DNA from: Rhodobacteraceae bacterium SB2
GTDB lineage: Bacteria > Pseudomonadota > Alphaproteobacteria > Rhodobacterales > Rhodobacteraceae
Reading direction: 5' to 3'
NCBI GenBank assembly: GCA_001642945.1
Contig: LGRT01000013.1
Span: 434,001 to 498,000, forward strand
DNA length: 64,000 bases
Part shown: positions 25,872 to 35,288 of the stretch, one piece after another
Layout of the letters: every line of letters begins with the position of its first letter
Position numbering within the stretch: position 1 is the first letter of the stretch
Program-made: the position numbers and the translations under genes
Notes under the pieces: model-generated
What the model was told of the DNA's origin: nothing
The model's database searches: none
What the model saw: the letters and a program-made list of their open reading frames with translations, nothing else

Positions 25872-27470
25872 ATGAACCACGGTCGGGTAAATAATAACAA
25901 CACGTTAGAGCAACAGGGTATCACTGGGCTTGGCGCTGTTTATTATAACCTTCAAGAACCCGCCTTGATGGAATTGGCTGTCTCAGCAGGAGAGGGGCAG
26001 TTGGGCCAAGGTGGTAGTTTATTGGTGTCGACGGGTAAATTCACCGGGCGCAGCCCGAAAGATAAATTTGTGGTCCGCACGGCGAATGTGATTGATAAAA
26101 TTTGGTGGGATAACAACCCGCCAATGGAGCCCGAAAAATTTGATTTGCTCTATCAAGATATGCGCCAGCACATGCAGGGCGGGCGCTATTATGTGCAAGA
26201 CTTGTTTGCCGGCGCGGATCCCGAACATCGGCTGGATGTGCGCGTTGTCAGCGAATTGGCCTGGCACAACCTATTCATTCGCCACTTATTACGCCGGCCG
26301 GCGCTGGAAGAGCTTGATCGGTTTGCACCAGAATGGACCGTGATCAATTGCCCGAGCTTTAAGGCAGATCCACAGCGCCACGGTTGCCGCAGCGAAACCG
26401 TAGTCGTGCTCAATTTTGAGCAAAATGTTATTTTGATCGGCGGCACCGAATATGCGGGTGAAAACAAAAAGTCAGTTTTCACCTTGCTGAATTATCTGTT
26501 GCCAGAAAAAGGCGTGATGTCGATGCATTGCTCGGCAAACCACGCGGTTGGCAACCCCGAAGAAACAGCGGTGTTTTTCGGCTTGTCGGGAACGGGAAAA
26601 ACAACGCTTTCTACAGATCCAAACAGGGTTCTCATTGGAGATGATGAGCATGGCTGGTCGGCGCGGGGTACCTTTAACATTGAAGGCGGCTGCTATGCAA
26701 AAACCATTGATTTAACGCCCGAATCCGAACCTGATATCTATGCAACCACGCAAAAATTTGCCACAGTGATCGAAAATATGGTCTATGATGACGAGACCAA
26801 AGAGCTGGATTTTAAAGACAGCTCACTGACGCCGAATATGCGCTGTTCCTACCCGTTAAACTATATTTCAAACGCGTCGGAAACCGGGTTGGGCGGCTAT
26901 CCCAAAAATATTATCATGCTGACCTGTGATGCGTTTGGCGTTCTTCCGCCCATTTCAAAGCTGACGCCAGCGCAGGCAATGTATCACTTTTTATCTGGGT
27001 TTACGTCAAAAATTGCGGGCACAGAGCGGGGTGTCACCGAGCCTGAGCCCACATTCTCAACCTGTTTTGGCGCCCCATTCATGCCGCTGCGCCCAGAAGT
27101 TTATGGCAAGCTGTTGCAAGTTAAAATCGCCAATCATGGATCCCATTGCTGGCTTTTGAACACGGGTTGGACTGGCGGTGGCTATGGGGTCGGATCACGG
27201 ATGCCCATCAAAGCCACGCGGGCGCTGTTGACCGCGGCGCTTGATGGCAGCTTGCTCGATGCCCCCTTTCGAAAGGATCCAAACTTTAGCTTTGAAGTGC
27301 CGATGTTGGCGCAGGGCGTTGACAGCGGCCTTTTGGATCCGCGCAGCACATGGGCCGATCAAGAGGCCTATGATCAGCAAGCTCAAAAACTGGTTAACAT
27401 GTTCTCGGATAACTTTGCAAAATTTGTACCCTTTATCGATGATGATGTGCGCGCCGCCTCGATCAGTTAA
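25872..27470 (+). CDS. pckA: Phosphoenolpyruvate carboxykinase (ATP)
   Basis: A 532-residue ATP-dependent PEP carboxykinase, converting oxaloacetate plus ATP to PEP, CO2 and ADP, the entry step of gluconeogenesis. The kinase-1a loop [11 protein letters not shown], the metal-binding IGDDEHGWS and the EGGCYAKTI segment are all present. [13 protein letters not shown] near the N-terminus is also canonical. The ATG at 25872 is chosen: it follows aggagag and gives the usual alphaproteobacterial N-terminus MNHGRVN; upstream in-frame codons have no ribosome site. Control through the direct repeats upstream is inferred. Confidence 0.96.
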   Translation: MNHGRVNNNNTLEQQGITGLGAVYYNLQEPALMELAVSAGEGQLGQGGSLLVSTGKFTGRSPKDKFVVRTANVIDKIWWDNNPPMEPEKFDLLYQDMRQHMQGGRYYVQDLFAGADPEHRLDVRVVSELAWHNLFIRHLLRRPALEELDRFAPEWTVINCPSFKADPQRHGCRSETVVVLNFEQNVILIGGTEYAGENKKSVFTLLNYLLPEKGVMSMHCSANHAVGNPEETAVFFGLSGTGKTTLSTDPNRVLIGDDEHGWSARGTFNIEGGCYAKTIDLTPESEPDIYATTQKFATVIENMVYDDETKELDFKDSSLTPNMRCSYPLNYISNASETGLGGYPKNIIMLTCDAFGVLPPISKLTPAQAMYHFLSGFTSKIAGTERGVTEPEPTFSTCFGAPFMPLRPEVYGKLLQVKIANHGSHCWLLNTGWTGGGYGVGSRMPIKATRALLTAALDGSLLDAPFRKDPNFSFEVPMLAQGVDSGLLDPRSTWADQEAYDQQAQKLVNMFSDNFAKFVPFIDDDVRAASIS

Positions 27471-27760
27471 AGGATAAACAACCCTTATCGGCCACTTGCG
27501 CGCCCGTTTCTGCGGGCCCGCAGCGGGCTGCGTCAGAGCCTTCGCCCCCATGCGCATCTGGGGTAGATTTCTATCGGCTGGTTGATCGATACTGCGTCTT
27601 GCGGCCCGCCAAAGTACCAATCAGACGGCGTGAATGCTCTTAAAATATGAAGGTGCATTTTGTGTCCATGGTTTTTTTGCAGCGCCCGCATCTGCAAAAA
27701 ACAAACGCCGTTGTGCATATTGCGCCAAGGCGCTAAAAAACTGCTACGCGAACATATGAT

Positions 27761-28198
27761 ATGTTTTTGGAGCTACCCATTATGGCATCACAGCAGGAAC
27801 TGCCCGCAGGGGCCACGATTTATGAGGCGGGCGATGTTTCAAAAGGCGCTTATCTGATTCAATCTGGCAAAGTGGATTTGATGACGGCCGAAAATTTTCG
27901 GCTTGTCACTTTGGGCGCCGGTGAAATGTTTGGTGAATTGGGGTTGGTGATTGATGACTTTCGCAGCGTGACCGCCGTTACGCGCACCGAATGCGCGCTG
28001 ATTTTAATTCCCAAAGAAACGCTTGAAAAAAAGTTTAAAGCTGCCGATCCGGCCATACGAGGAATTTTTAGATCCGTGGGTATTCGCTTGCGCGAAGCCA
28101 ACCGCCAAAAAGATGAACTTCGGCAAGCGCTTGATCGGGTGCAAAAAAACAGCATCCGGCTTGAACAAGAACTAGAGCGGTATAAACGCCAAATTTAA
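27761..28198 (+). CDS. Stand-alone cyclic nucleotide-binding domain protein
   Basis: A protein of about 145 residues made of a CRP-type cyclic-nucleotide-binding beta-roll and a C-terminal helix or coiled coil (residues about 105-145) without DNA-binding domain. The phosphate-binding cassette reads FGELGLVIDDFRSVTAV, retaining the Glu and Arg that contact cyclic nucleotide in CRP/PKA domains, so ligand binding is plausible. The start may be 27761 or the internal ATG at 27782. Two class III cyclase genes lie nearby (29483-31297 and 45326-47089), and it could be a cAMP effector. Its partner is unknown. Confidence 0.78.
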   Translation: MFLELPIMASQQELPAGATIYEAGDVSKGAYLIQSGKVDLMTAENFRLVTLGAGEMFGELGLVIDDFRSVTAVTRTECALILIPKETLEKKFKAADPAIRGIFRSVGIRLREANRQKDELRQALDRVQKNSIRLEQELERYKRQI

Positions 28199-28473
28199 TG
28201 GGTGTTTTGCGCCCTTTACCTGCTGATTGGGGCGTGTCAGCCGCCAAAATGAAGAGGCGGGAGTGTTCAGTATTCAGTGTTTTGTACCGCGCGCCGCGTT
28301 GATCTATTTGGTTAAGCCTGATCGCTTGTATCGGTGCGATATGTAACGCGTTTTGGTGGCCTTATCTGTTTTTGTTCCCCGGATAAGAAGTATAGAGTAT
28401 AAGACAGACAGACCGCGGCCCGTGCAGCAATCCCTCTTATGCTGTTCACGGCGCATCCTTGGGGTGAAAAAAC

Positions 28474-28920
28474 ATGAATGCCATCGTGCAGAAATTAAAT
28501 ATCAGCTGGTCATGCATACCAACATGGCGCAAGGCGTCTTTTAATACGCTTTGGTGCCTATTGGGATGCTCTATCGGCGATCTTGGAACGATTTTCTATT
28601 TTCAGGTGACGGGCATTGATTGGCCCGTGTTCAATATAATGCTTTTGGCAATCATAAACGGCATTTTGACGTCAATCCTGTTGGAAACAGTCATTCTAGC
28701 GCGCCAGATGCCGCTTAATCTGGCCTTAAAGACCGCGGCGGGCATGTCATTGATTTCTATGGTGGCCATGGAAGCCGCGATGAACCTCGTGGATGTGGCG
28801 ATTACTGGTGGCGCAAAACTTACCCTTTTCGTAGTGCCGATTATGCTTTTGGCCGGCTTTTTGGCCCCTTTGCCCTATAATTACTGGCGGCTCAAAGCGC
28901 TGGGGAAATCCTGCCATTAG
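28474..28920 (+). CDS. DUF4396-like membrane protein
   Basis: A 148-residue protein with about four hydrophobic helices after a short N-terminal stretch. The segments LWCLLGCSIGDLG and LALKTAAGMSLISMVAMEAAMN resemble DUF4396 proteins, small membrane proteins of unknown function sometimes linked to copper or heavy-metal genes. It is flanked by intergenic gaps of about 275 and 175 bases, so it is probably monocistronic. Confidence 0.65.
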   Translation: MNAIVQKLNISWSCIPTWRKASFNTLWCLLGCSIGDLGTIFYFQVTGIDWPVFNIMLLAIINGILTSILLETVILARQMPLNLALKTAAGMSLISMVAMEAAMNLVDVAITGGAKLTLFVVPIMLLAGFLAPLPYNYWRLKALGKSCH

Positions 28921-29095
28921 TGATTTTTATAAGCTGTTTTCTGTGTTTAGATTCAGCACCGATAGGATTGGGCGATAAATTCCGGGCAGGCCCGCTGGGC
29001 GGGGGGGGGTAGAAATTCCTTAAAGATTTTCGAGATTTGCCGTAAGGTAGAGGTTGGGGGATGGCTACATTGCGCCTTCAAGATAAGGTTTTGAA

Positions 29096-29476
29096 ATGGC
29101 AGATGGGTTAGGATCGGTTGGTCAACGGCTCTCCAATGCGTTGGGGCGGCTTCAGCAATCTGAGACCGGTCCGTCGGGAAAACCTGCGCAACCGCTGCAA
29201 CAAGCTGCTGCGGGTCCACTTAAATCGGTGATGGTCAATGTGAAAGCCCAAGCGGCGCAGGCTGCAATGCGTGGATCGCCTGATGCGGCGGCAGCGGGCC
29301 ATAAATCCGCGATTGGGCAACGCCTGTCTTCAGCCTTGGGCAGATTGAAAAATGAAAGCGAAGAAGTCGCCAAATTGCGCGCAGAGAATTCTGGCGCAAC
29401 GGATACCAGTTCGGTCAGTGTTCAAATTAGCTCGGCCGCGCGGCAAAAATATTCTGAAGATATAATCATCCAGTAA
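29096..29476 (+). CDS. Hypothetical protein with a duplicated GQRLSxALGRL motif
   Basis: A 126-residue soluble protein with no family I recognise. The motif VGQRLSNALGRLQ (residues 8-20) recurs as IGQRLSSALGRLK (73-85), 65 residues later. Between them is a proline/glutamine/alanine-rich linker, and after the second copy a short charged helix and a Ser/Thr-rich tail. The repeats look like amphipathic helices that could bind a partner or membrane twice. The ATG follows an aagg site. It converges tail to tail, six bases apart, with the membrane adenylate cyclase gene. Confidence 0.6.
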   Translation: MADGLGSVGQRLSNALGRLQQSETGPSGKPAQPLQQAAAGPLKSVMVNVKAQAAQAAMRGSPDAAAAGHKSAIGQRLSSALGRLKNESEEVAKLRAENSGATDTSSVSVQISSAARQKYSEDIIIQ

Positions 29477-29482
29477 ACGGGG

Positions 29483-31297
29483 TTATGCAGTTTCGACAAT
29501 TGCCGGATCTGCCGTGCGGGCGCTGGTCACAAAATACATCTGCATATCGCCCTTACCTTTGACGAAGGTGATTGGGCGTTTGATGAATAACAAATCGGGT
29601 GCATCGGCCAATGCCAGATAGGTTTTCTGATCTATGTTGATGGATTGTGGCTCAGAATAGCTTTCCATCCGTGCGGCGGTGTTCACCGCGTCTCCAAATA
29701 GATCGAAAAGGTATTTTGTTTGACCCACAATACCCGCCACTGAATCGCCCGACGCAATCCCCAGCCGCAAGTGCCATTCTAGTTCATTCTGCTGGTTGCG
29801 GTTTTCCAAAAAAGCAATCATCCGCAGAGCAATTGAAATCAAATTGCGTTGTGGTGACTGGGCTGAGTGTTCAAGCCCGCTGACGCACATATACGCATCC
29901 CCGATCGTTTTGATCCGTTCGGAGGCATGGTTTTCCGTAATCCGGTCGAATTCGCTAAAAATATCGTTGAGTTCTGAAATCAACTTTGTGGCCGATATTT
30001 CTTGGGATATTTTTGTAAACCCGACAAAATCTGTGAACATAACCGAAATATTTTCTAAGCTGCGTGGCTCGGAAAAGCCTTTTTCTTTCAGATCATTGAT
30101 CACATATTTGGGCAGAATATTTGCCAGTAACGCATCTGATTTTTTGCGCTCAAGATTGATTTGCGCCGTGCGGTTTAGAATTTGGCTTTCCAAATTGTTT
30201 ACATAGGCCAAAAATCCAGCAATGATGACAACCCCCAAGACAGGAAAGATCATAACTGAGGCGGGAACAATCGTGGCAAATGAAAAAAACGCAAGTGCTC
30301 CAACCGCCAGAGCGAGCCCAAGCTTTGCCATAAAGCGTGTTCGTTGAAGCGAAGCAATGCTTTTGAAATTGAGCCTGTGCAGTAGATAAAGCCCCAGGTA
30401 CAGGGCGATAAACCCAATTGCATTACTCCAGCAGCTTTGAAGGAACTCGGCCAGATTTGCGGCGGTTAACAAAGCGTATATGATGTAAAAATTTGCGTTT
30501 ATTGCACATATCAGTAGCAATATATGCGCTAAAAATACCCGCGATCTTGGGAGCGAAACGCCGCGATTATGCCATGCATATAGCCCTAAAAAGATCAAAA
30601 AACTTCCGGTGGAAACCGAAAAAAGAAATAGATCCGGCGTTAAGCGCACCTCAAGTGCCCGCAGCAGCGCAACCGGGTTGAAGAGCGGCAGACCTAAATC
30701 AGCTTGAAGCGTGAAGATGAACAGAGGCGGATAGGCCAAGGTGCTTAAAATTGTGCCCGAGCAGATTAGAAAGCTGCGGCTGTTGGTCTGATCGTCTGGC
30801 CGGGTGATTTCCAGAAACACTTTTGAGAGTAGGTAAATCACCAGCGAAAAAATATATCCACAGATGCTATAGGCAATAATCGGCCCAATATCACCAGGTC
30901 GGTTTGCCAACGTGATCGCCGCTGAAACACAAATCAAAAAGATGAAAATATGCGAGAGCGATAATCCCCAAAGAAACCGTTCAAACGGGCGGCGCTGCAT
31001 ATTTTGCACGGGGTTCAAAATGGCTAAAATTGCGGCCACGCTGATCGCGCCGAGCGAGCCGTTTATGTCAAATATATTCAAGAAAGATACATCCGGCTTT
31101 GACAAAAAATAGCCGCTTACAGCCAGCGGAATGAGGCCCATGATAAGGGCTTGAACGGCCAAAAATACTGGGGGTTTTAGGCGGCTCATTCGCGGCATAT
31201 ATCCTTGATGGGTGATCTGCTTTGAGCCAAGACTGCCCGAAATTTTTCGGTTGGGATACCCTGATTTGATATTTTTAAAAGATAGCGCCCAGCTCAA
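29483..31297 (-). CDS. Membrane-bound class III adenylate cyclase
   Basis: A 604-residue protein. The N-terminal half has about eight to ten membrane helices (residues 45-365). The signalling helix (RKKSDALLANILPKYV, 384-399) leads into a C-terminal class III cyclase domain. Catalytic residues are all present: metal Asp423 (FTDFVGFT), Lys463 and Asp467 (KTIGDAYM), Asp532 (FDLFGD), Asn539 and Arg543 (DAVNTAARM). The Lys/Asp pair points to ATP as substrate. The true start may be one of the ATG codons at residues 34 or 37. It makes cAMP in response to an unknown membrane signal. Confidence 0.88.
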   Translation of the reverse strand: MSWALSFKNIKSGYPNRKISGSLGSKQITHQGYMPRMSRLKPPVFLAVQALIMGLIPLAVSGYFLSKPDVSFLNIFDINGSLGAISVAAILAILNPVQNMQRRPFERFLWGLSLSHIFIFLICVSAAITLANRPGDIGPIIAYSICGYIFSLVIYLLSKVFLEITRPDDQTNSRSFLICSGTILSTLAYPPLFIFTLQADLGLPLFNPVALLRALEVRLTPDLFLFSVSTGSFLIFLGLYAWHNRGVSLPRSRVFLAHILLLICAINANFYIIYALLTAANLAEFLQSCWSNAIGFIALYLGLYLLHRLNFKSIASLQRTRFMAKLGLALAVGALAFFSFATIVPASVMIFPVLGVVIIAGFLAYVNNLESQILNRTAQINLERKKSDALLANILPKYVINDLKEKGFSEPRSLENISVMFTDFVGFTKISQEISATKLISELNDIFSEFDRITENHASERIKTIGDAYMCVSGLEHSAQSPQRNLISIALRMIAFLENRNQQNELEWHLRLGIASGDSVAGIVGQTKYLFDLFGDAVNTAARMESYSEPQSINIDQKTYLALADAPDLLFIKRPITFVKGKGDMQMYFVTSARTADPAIVETA

Positions 31298-31482
31298 GGC
31301 ACTATAAAATCAACTGAAGGCGCTTTTTGACCAGCTGGGGGCGGTAATCCTGGAAAAAACGTTTTGTGACGCTTGCCGCGATATACCCATAGGGGTAACC
31401 TTTCAGACAGAGTAAGCTGTCGCGAAGCAGCCGAAACATGGGCAGAAAACGGTGCCACTGGTCTGCATAAGGATATGATGAA

Positions 31483-31737
31483 ATGAAATGGGTGATCGCG
31501 ATTATAGGAACCTTGCTTATTATCGGCGGTATGTTGTCGATCCTTTTGGGATTTTCCAGTCAGGAAGATAAGATCGTCGGGTATGGTTTTACGGTAGCGG
31601 TGGCAGGCGTTTTATTTCTGGCCGTGGTGCGCATTTTGGATTTGCTTGAGCAAATGCTTGCCGAGTTGAAAACGTCACGCCAAATTCTGCAATTTGCCAA
31701 TCCAAAGGCTGAACGCTTGTTAGAAGAAGAACCATGA
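31483..31737 (+). CDS. Small two-helix membrane protein of unknown function
   Basis: An 84-residue protein with two hydrophobic helices (about 4-24 and 34-52) and a charged C-terminal helix (LLEQMLAELKTSRQIL). Good coding character and an ATG after ggatatg. It is convergent, six bases from the AbrB-family gene. No family recognised. Confidence 0.55.
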   Translation: MKWVIAIIGTLLIIGGMLSILLGFSSQEDKIVGYGFTVAVAGVLFLAVVRILDLLEQMLAELKTSRQILQFANPKAERLLEEEP

Positions 31738-31743
31738 TGTGGC

Positions 31744-32775
31744 CTAGCGTTGCGGTTTGACCAGGCCTAGGGCAGAAATCAGAAGCGTCAGAATGATCAA
31801 TCTCCAAACGTGATGGCCCGCCACAAAGGCAGGGTTTAACCCCATTTCCGCGGCGATAGCAGCCATCGCCTCGACTCCGCCCGGGGCGAAAGAAATAAGC
31901 AAGGTTGCCAGATCAAGATCCAGCAAAGCTACAGCGCATAAGCTGCCCAGAGCCGCCACCACGATAGACAGGCAGGTCAGGAACAAGCCCGCAAAAAAAG
32001 CTGATTTTAACATTGAGGGCTGGATGCCATTAAAGCGGCTGCCGATTAACGCGCCCAATGCGATCAATGCGGCGGCCTCAAGTGGGTCTGCCAAGCGGCC
32101 ATCAACCAAGCTGCTCAATTGGCCCAGGCTGGATATCACCAATCCGCCCAGCAAAAACCCTGCTGGCAAGCGCATATGTTGAAAAACGCCCCCAACCCCT
32201 AGTGCCAGCATCGCCAGTGTCAGGGTTTCTTTGAGGTTAAGCGTGGGAAGCGGCGCGGCGGCAAAGTCTGGCGCGGCAAAGAATATGGCAAGAATGGCGG
32301 GCACTCCTAAGCTGAGAAAGAGCACGCGAATGCTTTGCACAACGGCAACCACGGATGTGTTTGCGGCCACATCTTCGGAATATGCCAGCACGAAGCTTAA
32401 ATGCCCTGGTAGCGCGCAAAGGCTGGCCGTTGCCCAGTCAAATCCGAACATCCGATACAGCCCCCAGCGGCATAAAAGGGTGGTGCAAACTACGCATACG
32501 GCCAAAATACTGAAGCTGAGCGGCCAAGCAAGCGCTGCGCGCAGCACATCGGGGGTTACAGTACAACCAATCACAATGCCCAAAAGCGTGAAGCACAGGG
32601 GTTTAAGCGGGCCGAGAAGTTGCATGCGCAACCCCAGCAAAGCGGCGCAGCTGACCAGCACCGCCGGCCCTGTCAGCATGGGCACCGGAAAGCCGATGAC
32701 GTGAAACATAACAGCGCCGACAAGGCCAATGAGCAAGGTTAAGAGCGTGCTATAAATACGCGATGCGGTTTGCAA
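31744..32775 (-). CDS. AbrB-family membrane protein (ammonia-monooxygenase-like, duplicated domain)
   Basis: A 343-residue polytopic membrane protein of the AbrB (pfam05145) family with two hydrophobic repeats. Typical features are FPVPMLTGPAVLVSCAALLG in repeat one and the ending ISFAPGGVEAMAAIAAEMGLNPAFVAGHHVWR. Despite its name it is not the AbrB DNA-binding regulator. Such genes often sit beside Tct transporter genes, as here; a role in export or regulation of organic acids is possible but unproven. Confidence 0.86.
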   Translation of the reverse strand: MQTASRIYSTLLTLLIGLVGAVMFHVIGFPVPMLTGPAVLVSCAALLGLRMQLLGPLKPLCFTLLGIVIGCTVTPDVLRAALAWPLSFSILAVCVVCTTLLCRWGLYRMFGFDWATASLCALPGHLSFVLAYSEDVAANTSVVAVVQSIRVLFLSLGVPAILAIFFAAPDFAAAPLPTLNLKETLTLAMLALGVGGVFQHMRLPAGFLLGGLVISSLGQLSSLVDGRLADPLEAAALIALGALIGSRFNGIQPSMLKSAFFAGLFLTCLSIVVAALGSLCAVALLDLDLATLLISFAPGGVEAMAAIAAEMGLNPAFVAGHHVWRLIILTLLISALGLVKPQR

Positions 32776-32895
32776 AATATGGGCTGCTTTCTGAAAATTA
32801 GTCGGATGCGGGGTTGACTTGCATGCGGCGCGCTCGATCGCGAAAAAGGGAGTTTGTTTTTTGCATAGGGTTGCCGGGCCTGCGCGAACTATAGG

Positions 32896-33930
32896 TCAAT
32901 TTTGGATCAATGCCGCATCCCATTCGCTTAGGAAACTTTGTTTTTTCAAGCGGTCTAGAAAAACCAGTAACCCGGAATCAAGCCGGATCGGTTTGCGATT
33001 GGCAAGCTGGGCGATATCCGAATTGTTCAACGCGGATAATTTGGCCTTTTGATCCAAGATTTTTTGCCCATCATCGCTGACAAGAAAATTTAAGAAGGCT
33101 TGCCCGCTGCCAAAGTTCTGAGCGCTGCTTGGGATCACGGCGGTGCGCAATAAGATATGCGTATAATCTTGCAAGGTTATAACTTTTGCATTGCTGCCCG
33201 CAGGCAACGTGGCGTTGGCGTAGCTGCCCAATACGTTATAGGCCAGCGCCAACTCTCCCTTATTTACCGCACGGATCATATGGCTGGTACAGCAATAGAG
33301 TTTTGTGCCCACGCGGCCCATCACTTCGGCCAAGCGCCAAAACGTATCTGACTGGCGGGCATCTTGGGTGGAAAATAAATATCCGGCCCCCGAAATATGC
33401 GGATCATAGGCACCGATGCGGTTTTGAAAAACTGTTGGGTTATTGCGGATCAGCGTTAATAAATCGCGCCGGGTTTTTGGTGGCTCTAAATCGGCAAAGT
33501 CGTGGCGCGACACAAGCAAAACCACCGGCTCAAGCGCAAAGCCGAACACTTCATGCCGCCAGCGAGCCCAGGCCGGAACATTTTTGGTTTCGGCATTTGG
33601 TACCGTTTGGGTGAACCCGTCATTGGCCAGTTTAATTTGTAGGTCCATGGCCGAAGAGATCACCAGATCAAATTTTTGTTCTTCCAGCGCGATCGCTTTG
33701 TAAATTTCGCTGGTTGAAGCCGTGACATAGGTGATTGAGAATTTTGGGTTCCGGTTTAGAAATTCTGAAATCACGGGTTGGAACCGGTCTAGATCGGTTG
33801 AAGATAAGATGCGCAATTGGGTGGGGCTTTGGGCATCTCCAAAACGCGTGCTCAGTTCGATTTCAAAGCTGAAAGCGCTGGATGCAAGCGCGCATAGGCT
33901 TAACAGGCAGGCAATTGTAAAACGGCGCAT
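32896..33930 (-). CDS. ABC-type periplasmic substrate-binding protein (orphan, sensor-linked)
   Basis: A 344-residue binding protein of the ferric/thiamine-type group with a signal peptide (FTIACLLSLCALASSAFS). The ATG at 33930 has a perfect aaaggag site 8 bases upstream and is preferred over a more upstream start. The gene overlaps the 3' end of the histidine kinase gene by 31 bases, and no permease or ATPase gene is adjacent. That suggests it feeds ligand to the sensor rather than serving transport. Similar binding-protein genes accompany TctDE-like systems in other proteobacteria. Confidence 0.83.
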   Translation of the reverse strand: MRRFTIACLLSLCALASSAFSFEIELSTRFGDAQSPTQLRILSSTDLDRFQPVISEFLNRNPKFSITYVTASTSEIYKAIALEEQKFDLVISSAMDLQIKLANDGFTQTVPNAETKNVPAWARWRHEVFGFALEPVVLLVSRHDFADLEPPKTRRDLLTLIRNNPTVFQNRIGAYDPHISGAGYLFSTQDARQSDTFWRLAEVMGRVGTKLYCCTSHMIRAVNKGELALAYNVLGSYANATLPAGSNAKVITLQDYTHILLRTAVIPSSAQNFGSGQAFLNFLVSDDGQKILDQKAKLSALNNSDIAQLANRKPIRLDSGLLVFLDRLKKQSFLSEWDAALIQN

Positions 33931-35288
33931 GCGCCAGCTCCTTTGTTGTTTGTTAGCGTCAATTCCCCGCCCATGGCGGTGCAAATTTCTGATGTGATTG
34001 CTAAGCCCAAGCCTGATCCAATCACATCATCCACGTTGCTGCCGCGGCGAAAGCGGTTATTCAAGCTGCACACATCAAGCCCCTTTATCCCGCGGCCCTG
34101 GTCTGTGATGGCGATGGTTGCAAATTCTTTGCGCCGCTGGGCGCTTACAGTCACCTGCATGTCAGGATCGGAATATTTGATAGCATTATCCAGCAGATTG
34201 CGCAGCGCCACCTCTAACAAAACGCGATCGCCCATCACCCAAAGCGGTTGGCTGTCATCAATATCGATATTCAACGTGATATCTTTAAGATCTGCGGTGG
34301 GGACCATGCTAGAGAGCACATGAGTTAAAATGAGTGGCAGATCTAGGCGGTCTTTTTGGGCTTGCTCATTGCGGTAAAGCACAAGCGCATGATCCAGCAA
34401 TTGGCTGGCCGATCGGATACTTTCATCAACCGAGGTGATGACGTTGTGCAAATGTTTGCGGGTGTCTGGATCAACCGATTTGCGCAACACCAATTGGCTT
34501 TCTGATTTCACCAAGGAGAGGGGCGTGCGAATATGATGTGCGGCCTCTGCGATAAAGGTCTCGGTTTGCCCCAACGTGCTGCGAAGGCGTCCAATGAAGC
34601 CATTTAATGAGGTGAGCAAAGGCGCCAATTCCGGGGGAGTCGGGTGTTTGACATCGCGCAAGTCATGCGGGCCCCGGCGGCTGACAGCCCCGGCCAAAAG
34701 GTTGATCGGACGCAAAAAAGACGTGGTAACCAAAAGCGCCATGAAAATCGCAAAGCCAAAGAAGCTGAGCCCAATGATCGAAGCATTGCGCGATATTTCG
34801 CGCAGAATAGCTTCTTGAAACAATTGTGTTTGGGCCACGGTAACGCGCAGCATTTTTGCCTGACCATCGATCAAAAAGCTTTGCATGATGGTGGCTTGGC
34901 GCACGTGTTCGCCTTTGAAGCTTTGCGATGTTAGGCGGGGGCGATCCGAAAGCGGACCATCCATCAAAGGCGCTAAATCCTCATAGCCTGTTAAAAACAC
35001 ACCATCCAGATCAACGCGGTAATAAACTTTGTCTTGGCTGATCGCGCCCAGCATCGTGAAAATATCATAAGGAAGATCAATATCAACATTGCCGTCACGC
35101 GATCTGGTTTGCTGCAAGATCGAGCTAACGGCTGTGGAGAGCAAGGCATCTTGGGTGGCTTGTACCGCCTGTTTGGTGACTTGGCGCATGGTGACGAATA
35201 AAAGAATAGAAATGATCACGGCGGTGACCACAAGCGGCAATAAAAGCCGCCATCGCAACGATAAAGGGTATCGCAATCGCGCGTTCAT
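33900..35288 (-). CDS. Sensor histidine kinase, TctE-like
   Basis: A 462-residue membrane histidine kinase. Two membrane helices (about 13-34 and 170-191) flank a periplasmic domain of the 2CSK_N type (about 40-165), typical of TctE. The phosphoacceptor is His251 in AEAAHHIRTPLS; a second His occupies the place usually held by Glu or Gln. N, G1 and G2 boxes are present (RNLLDNAIKYSD, TDQGRGI, GSGLGLAI). It overlaps the response regulator gene by four bases. Probably senses a tricarboxylate or similar acid and controls tctCBA. Confidence 0.92.
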   Translation of the reverse strand: MNARLRYPLSLRWRLLLPLVVTAVIISILLFVTMRQVTKQAVQATQDALLSTAVSSILQQTRSRDGNVDIDLPYDIFTMLGAISQDKVYYRVDLDGVFLTGYEDLAPLMDGPLSDRPRLTSQSFKGEHVRQATIMQSFLIDGQAKMLRVTVAQTQLFQEAILREISRNASIIGLSFFGFAIFMALLVTTSFLRPINLLAGAVSRRGPHDLRDVKHPTPPELAPLLTSLNGFIGRLRSTLGQTETFIAEAAHHIRTPLSLVKSESQLVLRKSVDPDTRKHLHNVITSVDESIRSASQLLDHALVLYRNEQAQKDRLDLPLILTHVLSSMVPTADLKDITLNIDIDDSQPLWVMGDRVLLEVALRNLLDNAIKYSDPDMQVTVSAQRRKEFATIAITDQGRGIKGLDVCSLNNRFRRGSNVDDVIGSGLGLAITSEICTAMGGELTLTNNKGAGACAVLQLPAC

